This document shows positions 5,361-10,195 of a stretch of 10,195 bases of DNA, in pieces; position 1 is the stretch's first letter, and each line of letters starts with the position of its first letter. The stretch comes from Opitutia bacterium. GTDB lineage: Bacteria; Verrucomicrobiota; Verrucomicrobiia; Opitutales; JANYDI01. The position numbers were made by a program, and so were the translations under genes. The notes below the pieces were generated by a model that was given only the letters and a program-made list of their open reading frames with translations, made no database searches and was not told the DNA's origin. The DNA lies in NCBI GenBank assembly GCA_025363695.1, contig JANYDI010000042.1:1-10195 (forward strand), read 5' to 3'.

Positions 5361-5870
5361 CGTTGAAAGTGACTTAAGTGCTTGATTAACAATCGTTTAA
5401 CAATCAAACCGCACTTAAGGAGGCCTGAAGGGCCGGCACATGGATAGCCCAGGGCGTAAGCCCTGGGTTGGCATTCAAAAAAAAGATTTTGAGCCCTACA
5501 GGGGAAATTTATACAATAAATCTCCTAAATTACACAATAAATCTCCTTTGTTATAAATCGCCCCTGTAGGGCTCAAGTTTACTTTTTACCCAAAACCCAG
5601 GGCTCACGCCCTGGGCTGACAAGCATTCGCCCCTTCAGGGCTCTCATTTTGTGGTTTTAAGCTTAGTTAATTGATCACACGCCCTAACACCCTAGCCCTG
5701 GGTTAGGGTTGGAAAATAAACCAAAGCCCTGTAAGGGCGGCACTAAAGAAAATTCCAGAAAGTGTGAGTGCCGCCCCTGTAGGGCTCAAAAAATTTTCAC
5801 CTGTAAACCCAGGGCTTACGCCCTGGGCTATCATATGCCGGCCCTTCAGGCCTCCTTAAGTGCGGTTTTT
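5361..5870. repeat. Mosaic array of palindromic repeat modules
   Basis: No gene is present. In order: GTTGAAAGTGACTTAAG, an AT-rich loop and CTTAAGGAGGCCTGAAGGGCCGGC (5362-5437); hairpin 5448-5467; a GAGCCCTACAGGGG/CCCCTGTAGGGCTC pair (5491 and 5562) enclosing two direct copies of ACAATAAATCTCCT (5513-5526 and 5533-5546); hairpin 5596-5615; a GCCCCTTCAGGGCTC hairpin near 5629; a solo MITE end (5667-5684); a 62-bp hairpin (5727-5788) matching 22-84 inverted; hairpin 5808-5827; then GCCGGCCCTTCAGGCCTCC and CTTAAGTGC near 5861. The opening modules repeat, inverted, the order found at 1-230. Confidence 0.8.
5667..5684. mobile_element. Solo right end of the MITE-like element
   Basis: TTAATTGATCACACGCCC matches the 18-bp terminal repeat at 2687-2704 exactly and is again followed by TA (5685-5686). 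The bases from about 5558 inward resemble the right half of the 2332-2704 element (same two hairpins, same CTCTCATTTTGTGG stretch), but there is no left terminal repeat. It is a truncated or recombined copy. Confidence 0.7.
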
Positions 5871-5880
5871 AATTAAATTC

Positions 5881-5972
5881 GATCGCTTCGCGATCGAGAG
5901 GGAGGCCTTAGCATGCCCTTCTTGATAGGCGATTTTTATAAAATGCGTTAGCATTTTTAAAAATCGCCTATC
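5881..5972. repeat. GATCGCTTCGCGATC palindrome and GATAGGCGATTTTT hairpin
   Basis: The 15-nt palindrome at 5881-5895 is followed by AGGCCTTAGCATGCCCTTCT and a two-part hairpin at 5924-5972 (GATAGGCGATTTTT with AAAAATCGCCTATC; inner AAAATGC/GCATTTT, loop GTTA). It is the same composite as at 2277-2331 and 3685-3774, here without the 111-bp element. Confidence 0.8.
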
Positions 5973-5983
5973 AACAGGGGATC

Positions 5984-6007
5984 CTAAGGGGCGCAAGCGC
6001 CCCTTAG
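5984..6007 (-). terminator. GC hairpin downstream of the receiver-phosphatase gene
   Basis: CTAAGGGGCGC pairs with GCGCCCCTTAG around a 2-nt centre, 23 bases beyond the stop at 6031. On the minus strand it is introduced by TAAAGGGC, the same lead-in found at three plus-strand stop codons, though here this TAA is not the gene's own stop. Confidence 0.5.
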
Positions 6008-6030
6008 CCCTTTACTCCGTTCCCCCTTCC

Positions 6031-7179
6031 CTACACCTGTACCCTTAAAATCGAAAAATCGTCATCGAAGTCTGGACGTCCTTGGAGGGTACGCATGCGA
6101 TGGACGAGAGCCTCCAGGGAGGCATCGGGTGTTTTCTGGAAGACGGCGAGCAGTTCTTTTTGGAGGTCGCCAAGCCCGAGGAGCTGGCCGTTACTAAAGA
6201 GCTCGTAGACGCCATCGCTAAAAAGAAAAAGACTGCTCTTTTCGGGGAGGACGCAGCTGGCTTGGGTGTAGGAAAACTCTGGAACAATGCCAATGGCGAT
6301 GCCCTTGGTACTTAGGGGCTGGAGCGGGCCCTCCTGAGTCAAAAGCAAGGCGGGAGGGTGGCCGGCACTGGCGTAGGTGAGGGTACGTGAGGGTACATGA
6401 TAGACGCCATACCAGAGAGTAAAAAATTTACTTTCCTGATGCGACATGGGAAAGCGGGCATTTAGCGCCGCTAACAGCGCTGAGGGAGACTCCAGCGGAA
6501 GCGCCCCTGCGGAACGTAACAAATTCATCACGGAAACTGAAAGTAGGGCGGGCCCCACGCCATGATCGCAGACATCCAGTAAATAAAAGACACACAGATC
6601 TTCGGTAATATAAAAGCAATCTAAGGCATCCCCCCCCAAGGTCTTTGAGGGCAAAAAGACCCAATCTGTCTTTAACGGCCCTTCCAAGGGCACAGGCAAT
6701 AGGGACAGCACGTAATTACCGGCCTGACGCAATTGATGCACAAGGCTTTGATGCAGGGCATCTCTTTGATTTTGCAGGCGATAAGCCTGAGCATGGTAAC
6801 GCACGCGAGCTAACAACTCCACAGCCGATGGAATTTTTATAATATAATCGGTAGCCCCCAATTCGAACGCACGCACCTTGATGAGCGGATCCTCTTTGGC
6901 GGATAAAAGAATGACGGGCACTTGCGCCCCAAAAGCTTCCTTGCGAAGGGCTTCCAAAACTTCTAGACCATCTTTATCCGGCATAATAAGATCCTGAAGG
7001 ATAACCGTGGGGCGAATCTGTTGGACTTTTTCGAGCACCTCTAGGGCATGCTGACAGTAGTGAAACTCAATATCTTTTGCTGACGCCAGCAAACGTCGAA
7101 TGGCTTCCCCAATAATGGGTTGATCATCGACGCACAACAGGCGAATGGGTTCTGATTTCCAGTCTAAAACAAGAGACAT
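6031..7179 (-). CDS. Response regulator with PP2C/SpoIIE-type serine phosphatase output domain
   Basis: This 382-residue cytosolic signalling protein is RsbU-like in output. Residues 11-130 are a receiver domain: acidic pair D18-D19, phosphoacceptor D63 (ILQDLIMPD), S93 and K115 in place. A helical, probably coiled-coil linker (about 131-160) leads to a PPM phosphatase domain (about 165-382). Its metal-binding acidic residues are visible in GGD (182-184), DVCDHGVGPAL (202-212), SDG (321-323) and DDDFSIL (372-378). YASAGHPPALLL is typical of the SpoIIE family. Such proteins usually dephosphorylate an anti-sigma-factor antagonist when the receiver is phosphorylated, releasing a sigma factor. 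No antagonist, anti-sigma or kinase gene is nearby. It is divergent from another response regulator gene. Confidence 0.92.
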   Translation of the reverse strand: MSLVLDWKSEPIRLLCVDDQPIIGEAIRRLLASAKDIEFHYCQHALEVLEKVQQIRPTVILQDLIMPDKDGLEVLEALRKEAFGAQVPVILLSAKEDPLIKVRAFELGATDYIIKIPSAVELLARVRYHAQAYRLQNQRDALHQSLVHQLRQAGNYVLSLLPVPLEGPLKTDWVFLPSKTLGGDALDCFYITEDLCVFYLLDVCDHGVGPALLSVSVMNLLRSAGALPLESPSALLAALNARFPMSHQESKFFTLWYGVYHVPSRTLTYASAGHPPALLLTQEGPLQPLSTKGIAIGIVPEFSYTQASCVLPEKSSLFLFSDGVYELFSNGQLLGLGDLQKELLAVFQKTPDASLEALVHRMRTLQGRPDFDDDFSILRVQV

Positions 7180-7197
7180 ATCTTTGCGATCGTAAGA

Positions 7198-7226
7198 TTT
7201 CTAGCCCGAATAAACTTTTTTTGCAA
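7198..7226 (-). promoter_or_regulatory. Possible promoter of the receiver-phosphatase gene
   Basis: On the minus strand TTGCAA (7226-7221) and TAGAAA (7203-7198) are 17 nt apart, a sigma70-like arrangement with four of six matches in each box. The start of transcription would lie about 12 nt before the ATG, so the leader would be very short. Tentative. Confidence 0.35.
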
Positions 7227-7361
7227 ATGCATTCGTTTCAAAAAACGTCATTTAGTAAAATTACTACGTATAAATCAAAGCTTTGATTGTTTATTTTCAA
7301 AAAATAAGCATCTTTAAAAAATAAAGACTTGCATCTTTTGCGATAAAACTTTAACTTGCGC

Positions 7362-7403
7362 TTATTCGTAAGAATAATATTTGTCTTCACGATTAGAAGA
7401 CAA
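7362..7403 (+). promoter_or_regulatory. Two inverted repeats upstream of the NarL-type regulator
   Basis: TTATTC-GTAA-GAATAA (7362-7377) is followed four bases later by TTGTCTTC-7 nt-GAAGACAA (7381-7403), a perfect 8-bp inverted repeat. They lie 44-85 nt before the ATG at 7447. They may be operators, perhaps autoregulatory, or a 5' leader hairpin. A possible promoter TTAACT-18-TAATAT (7351-7380) overlaps the first repeat. The rest of the 267-bp divergent region is AT-rich. Confidence 0.45.
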
Positions 7404-7446
7404 CACTCACTTAAACCAAAGCTTTACCCCAACTTCACCTTACGTC

Positions 7447-8124
7447 ATGTCTTCTTCAGATAAAACGGGAAAAGTCAAGCGACTGATCATCATAGAAAAC
7501 GAGACCATGCTCAGAGATCTTCTGGTCGAGGTCCTACAAAGCTATCCTCAATGCAAGCTTATAGGAACCTACGGAGATGGAGCCCAGGGATGGGCGGCCG
7601 TGTCCGAACAGAAACCTGACTTGGTCTTCCTGGACGTCAAAGTGCCTTCCTTGAACGGCATGGAGATTCTCCGAAATATTAAGGCCGAGCTCCACGACAC
7701 CCGCGTGTTTGTGTGTTCTTCTTATTTTTCGGCAGAAACGATACGTCAGGCTCTCAAGTCCGGTGCCGATGTCATCCTTGAAAAGACTTCTGGCCTCGAT
7801 GAGCTTCACAAAGCCATCAAGAAGATCCTCAACGATGAGACCTATATGGGCCCAGGCGTTGTCAAGGTCCTACGCGAAATAATGCTCAATCCTGAGCAAG
7901 ATCGTTCGCTGGACAGCCTTACGCCGCGTGAACGGGAGGTCCTCCAGCTCATTGCTGAGGGCAACAGCTCCAAGGTCATTGCCACAAAGCTGGACATTAC
8001 CACCAAGACGGCCGAAGCGCACCGCAGCAATCTCATGAAGAAGCTGGGCGTCCACGGCGTGGCCGGTTTGACCCGCTATGCGATCTCGCATGGGCTCATA
8101 GGCGAAGAGCTCGACTACGTGTAG
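7447..8124 (+). CDS. NarL/FixJ-family response regulator, LuxR-type HTH
   Basis: This 225-residue DNA-binding two-component regulator has a receiver domain at residues 10-128: phosphoacceptor D63 (LVFLDVKVPS), S91 and K113 (LEKTSG). The usual DD acidic pocket reads EN-E (IIIENET), so metal binding may be altered. A GerE/LuxR HTH spans about 157-220: LTPREREVLQLIAEGNSSKVIA then TAEAHRSNLMKKLGV. The ATG at 7447 is chosen over an in-frame TTG at 7381, because TTG begins inside an 8-bp inverted repeat and would add 22 low-complexity residues. It is divergent from the receiver-phosphatase gene, with no kinase nearby. A structured repeat starts at the base after the stop codon. Confidence 0.93.
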   Translation: MSSSDKTGKVKRLIIIENETMLRDLLVEVLQSYPQCKLIGTYGDGAQGWAAVSEQKPDLVFLDVKVPSLNGMEILRNIKAELHDTRVFVCSSYFSAETIRQALKSGADVILEKTSGLDELHKAIKKILNDETYMGPGVVKVLREIMLNPEQDRSLDSLTPREREVLQLIAEGNSSKVIATKLDITTKTAEAHRSNLMKKLGVHGVAGLTRYAISHGLIGEELDYV

Positions 8125-8232
8125 GTGAGGAGTTTGTGTTTTGGGTTGGGACGGCGTCGCTGCAGCCCTCGAGTGCAAAAGCACACGTCGGGCTTAGCTT
8201 CTTGTCCGAACCTCAAAGCACAAGCTCCTCAC
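8125..8232 (+). repeat. Structured 3' element, copy 1
   Basis: The outer stem GTGAGGAGTTTGTG (8125-8138) pairs with CACAAGCTCCTCAC (8219-8232). The stem continues through TTTTGGGTTGGGAC with GTCCGAACCTCAAAG. The apex contains a second hairpin, AGCCC...GTGC-AAAA-GCAC...GGGCT (8164-8194). A second copy lies at 8368-8467 on the other strand. It abuts the stop codon of the response regulator gene, so it forms its 3' UTR. Confidence 0.8.
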
Positions 8233-8241
8233 CTCACGGCA

Positions 8242-8299
8242 GAAGGAACGGGGTTAAAAACCTGTCACCCCCATTCCTTCGCTCAAACTTCTTTTTTTT
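8242..8299 (+). terminator. Possible terminator of the response regulator gene
   Basis: GAAGGAA-C-GGGG (8242-8253) pairs with CCCC-CA-TTCCTTC (8269-8280). After 11 nt comes T8 (8292-8299). The distance to the T-tract is longer than usual, so this is a weak intrinsic terminator at best. Confidence 0.45.
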
Positions 8300-8328
8300 A
8301 AAAAAACCCCCAGAGCGTGAGCCCTGGG
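8292..8328 (-). terminator. Intrinsic terminator of lipoamide dehydrogenase gene
   Basis: On the minus strand CCCAGGGC-TCAC-GCTCTGGG is followed by GG and T7 (8306-8300), a classic rho-independent terminator. The stem is a decayed copy of the CCCAGGGC/GCCCTGGG repeat family, so a dispersed repeat has apparently been adopted as the terminator. Confidence 0.75.
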
Positions 8329-8367
8329 TTTGTCTTATTTTTAGCGTAGACAGTTGCCGTGAGGCAA

Positions 8368-8467
8368 GGAGCGCGCGTTTTGAGGTTCGGACAAGGAGCT
8401 AAGCCCGACGTGTGCTTCTGCACTCGAGGGCTGCAGCGACACCGTCCCAACCCAAAAGGCACGCTCC
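8368..8467 (-). repeat. Structured 3' element, copy 2
   Basis: On the minus strand it runs GGAGCGTGCC-TTTTGGGTTGGGAC ... GTCC-GAACCTC-AAAACGCGCGCTCC. The roughly 70-bp core matches copy 1 at all but about three positions, while the outer stem has a different sequence that still pairs. It begins 6 nt after the stop of the lipoamide dehydrogenase gene. An inner inverted repeat, CCTCACGGCA (8232-8241) with TGCCGTGAGG (8355-8364), nests between the two copies. Confidence 0.8.
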
Positions 8468-8473
8468 ATCCCG

Positions 8474-9871
8474 TCAGACATGGATGGCTTCGCCAAAGCT
8501 GTCCGCTGCCGCTTCGGCGAGGGCCTCGGAGAGCGTCGGGTGCGCGTGGATGGTGTGGTGAATATCCTCGGCGGTAATTTCGTGATTCATCGCTAGAGCG
8601 TACTCAGCAATGAGGTCTGCGGCGCTGTTGCCCAGAATATGCGCACCTAGGATTTCGCCATCAGGCTCGGAAACAATGACCTTAACGAAGCCCTCGGGAT
8701 GCTCGCAGGCAACGGCTTTTCCTGAAGCGGCAAAGGGAAAGCGTCCTACACGGTAAGGGATACCCTTTTCCTTGACCTTCGTTTCTGTCATGCCGACGCT
8801 GCCTACCTGAGGTTGGCAGTAGGTTGCCACCGGATAGAGCGCCAGCGGCTTGGGCTCAGCAATGTCATAAAGGCCATTAATCACCTGAAGAGCTCGGTAG
8901 CTCGCTACGTGAGCTAGCCATGGGCCACCCATGATGTCTCCAGCGGCATAGACGCCAGGGATACTCGTCTGATAACGCTCGTCAACGGCAATAAACCCAT
9001 TGGCATCCAGCTTCACAGAAAGGCCTGGGCCCAGGGCGCCTTCGAGGAAGGGCTGCACTCCGATGGCTACCAAAAGTACATCGGCTTCGAACACCTGAGG
9101 GTCCTTGCCCTCCGTACAGGCACGTAAACGCACGCCATTAGGCGTACGCTCAACGCCTTCCACGCGTGTACTGGTATGGATGGCAATGCCCTGTTTTTTG
9201 AGGGAGCCTTCAAGCCCAGCTGAGATTTCGTGGTCTTCCATGGGCGATATACGCGGCAGCATTTCCATCATGCGCACTTTTGTCCCCAAGGCATTAAAAA
9301 AGTAAGAAAACTCGACCCCAATGGCGCCCGAACCCATAACGAGCAGGGACTTCGGCTGCTCCTTGAGGACCAAAGCCTCACGCGAGCTGATGATTTTTTT
9401 AGCATCAAAATCAATGCCCTCCAACTTTCGAGGACGACAACCCGTTGCAAGCAAGATATTTTTGGCCTCCAGAACCTCTCCATTGCGCTCGCCTCCATGG
9501 ATACGCACTTGAGTGGGGCTGATCATCTCGCCCTTGGCAACAAAGTGGTCTACCTTGTTCTTTTTGAAAAGGTACTCAATCCCTCGACACATCGTTCCAG
9601 CTACCTGGCGTGAATGGTCCATGATTTTTGAAAAATCATGCGAGAGGTTTGAGCACTTCAGCCCCAAACGCTCCGCCCCATGCATCGAAGCATAAAGCTC
9701 GGCTATCCTGCTAAGATTTTTTAGCGGAATACAGCCCCAGTCTAGACAAGTTCCCCCGGGCCTATCCATCTCGATGCAAGCAACACGCTTACCTAACTGT
9801 CCAGCACGGATAGCAGCTACATACCCAGCGGGACCTCCGCCAATAATTACAAGATCATAAAGAGGATTCAT
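8474..9871 (-). CDS. lpdA: Dihydrolipoamide dehydrogenase (E3)
   Basis: This FAD-dependent, NAD-linked disulfide reductase reoxidises dihydrolipoamide in pyruvate, 2-oxoglutarate or related dehydrogenase complexes and in the glycine cleavage system. Numbered from the ATG at 9871 (465 residues, the family length): FAD-binding IIGGGPAGYVAA (9-20); redox-active cysteines C42 and C47 in GGTCLDWGCIP; NAD-binding GSGAIG (180-185); GVYAAGDI before the dimerisation domain; catalytic H444 and E449 in HPTLSE. After the second cysteine IPLK replaces the usual IPSK/IPTK, a mild oddity. In-frame ATGs at 9880 and 9937 exist; the latter adds a basic, low-similarity leader and is rejected. No E1 or E2 genes are present, so the partner complex is unknown. 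Confidence 0.94.
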   Translation of the reverse strand: MNPLYDLVIIGGGPAGYVAAIRAGQLGKRVACIEMDRPGGTCLDWGCIPLKNLSRIAELYASMHGAERLGLKCSNLSHDFSKIMDHSRQVAGTMCRGIEYLFKKNKVDHFVAKGEMISPTQVRIHGGERNGEVLEAKNILLATGCRPRKLEGIDFDAKKIISSREALVLKEQPKSLLVMGSGAIGVEFSYFFNALGTKVRMMEMLPRISPMEDHEISAGLEGSLKKQGIAIHTSTRVEGVERTPNGVRLRACTEGKDPQVFEADVLLVAIGVQPFLEGALGPGLSVKLDANGFIAVDERYQTSIPGVYAAGDIMGGPWLAHVASYRALQVINGLYDIAEPKPLALYPVATYCQPQVGSVGMTETKVKEKGIPYRVGRFPFAASGKAVACEHPEGFVKVIVSEPDGEILGAHILGNSAADLIAEYALAMNHEITAEDIHHTIHAHPTLSEALAEAAADSFGEAIHV

Positions 9872-9883
9872 AGGGGCCATGCT

Positions 9884-9898
9884 AGCACACGTAGTGCT
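9884..9898 (-). promoter_or_regulatory. Short hairpin in the leader of the lipoamide dehydrogenase gene
   Basis: AGCAC-TACGT-GTGCT forms a 5-bp stem 12 nt before the preferred ATG. It could hide or expose the start region or be an operator half-site pair. It is also an argument for the 9871 start over 9937. No good promoter boxes were found. Confidence 0.35.
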
Positions 9899-9933
9899 TA
9901 AAAACAATCTTTTTTTCAGTGATTTTAGAAGGG

Positions 9934-10195
9934 CCAAGGGGACAGGTCCCCTTGGATCCCCTACGGATAGCGATTTACTAAAATGCGATGCATTTTAGAT
10001 AAATCGCTATCCAATAGGACATACAAGGCCCCCACAGATCGCGAAGCGATCCGGGAGTATTTTTCGAAGTCATTCGATCGCAAAGCGATCTGGAGGGTGC
10101 CTTGTATCGCCTATTCCCGATAGCGATTTATTTAAAATACGCAGTATTTTAATAAATCGCTATCGGAAAGGGGATCCAAGGGGACAAAGTCCCCT
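9934..10195. repeat. Composite near-palindrome of repeat modules, cut by the window end
   Basis: From the left: CCAAGGGGAC-AG-GTCCCCTTGG (9934-9955); two-part hairpin 9965-10012; CAATAGGACATACAAGGC; GATCGCGAAGCGATC (10037-10051). Then the mirror order: GATCGCAAAGCGATC (10076-10090); GTGCCTTGTATCGCCTATT; two-part hairpin 10117-10166; CCAAGGGGAC-AAA-GTCCCCT (10176-10195). No gene is seen in this 258-bp region. The right half has the orientation expected behind a minus-strand gene ending beyond the window. Confidence 0.8.

Noticed and set aside
5513..5546. Two direct copies of ACAATAAATCTCCT considered as a CRISPR-like or iteron array
   Set aside because: There are only two units, 20 bp apart, in the loop of a palindromic repeat; no further units, leader or cas/rep gene.
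6377..6396. Tandem GTGAGGGTAC duplication inside the receiver-phosphatase gene
   Set aside because: The reading frame and family alignment (HVPSRTLTYASAGH) run through it without disturbance, so it is ordinary codon coincidence or a harmless duplication.
7381..7446. TTG start adding 22 residues to the NarL-type regulator
   Set aside because: It lies within a perfect inverted repeat; the ATG at 7447 gives the normal length and leaves room for a promoter.

Overview
The window appears to come from a Gram-negative bacterium: it encodes LpxA, the first enzyme of lipid A synthesis. Genes are compact and about half GC, and the spaces between them are unusually rich in short palindromic repeats. None of the likely starts has a well-placed Shine-Dalgarno sequence; the nearest candidates lie 13-15 nt upstream of two of them. 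This style, with a receiver/SpoIIE-type phosphatase, suggests a member of the PVC group, perhaps Verrucomicrobiota. That placement is inference with low confidence, because no rRNA or marker gene is present.

Layout: 1-260 is a mosaic of palindromic repeats ending in a TTACC tandem repeat. On the minus strand from 2077 to 243 lie tRNA-Thr(CGT), pssA (phosphatidylserine synthase) and an ABC-3 family metal permease. From 2078 to 2846 there is a 770-bp region without genes. It holds a 111-bp inverted-repeat element, then a 373-bp MITE-like element flanked by TA that has split an older hairpin repeat. On the plus strand follow lpxA (2847-3647), a farnesyl/geranylgeranyl diphosphate synthase (3960-4763) and a frameshifted HI0074/HEPN-type gene (4903-5333), separated by the same hairpin modules. 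From 5334 to 6030 is a second mosaic of repeats. A receiver-plus-PP2C phosphatase gene (7179-6031, minus) and a NarL/FixJ-type response regulator gene (7447-8124, plus) are divergent around an AT-rich control region. The regulator converges on lipoamide dehydrogenase (9871-8474, minus), with a nested pair of structured elements and oppositely directed terminators between them. From 9930 to the edge is a composite palindrome of the same modules.

The genes do not form one pathway. pssA, lpxA and the prenyl synthase share a cell-envelope theme: phospholipid, lipid A, and polyprenyl or quinone precursors. The two response regulators probably act together or on related signals; no histidine kinase is present. 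The ABC permease, the HEPN-type gene and lipoamide dehydrogenase all lack their usual partners here.

The strongest non-coding signal is how the repeats are organised. Three plus-strand genes end in TAA followed at exactly the same 4-nt distance by the same GC hairpin. Two convergent genes end in copies of one structured element whose outer stems differ in sequence but still pair. A MITE-like element can be excised on paper to restore the hairpin it interrupts. No transposase, CRISPR array or known defence locus was seen; the HEPN-type remnant is the only toxin-antitoxin-like gene.
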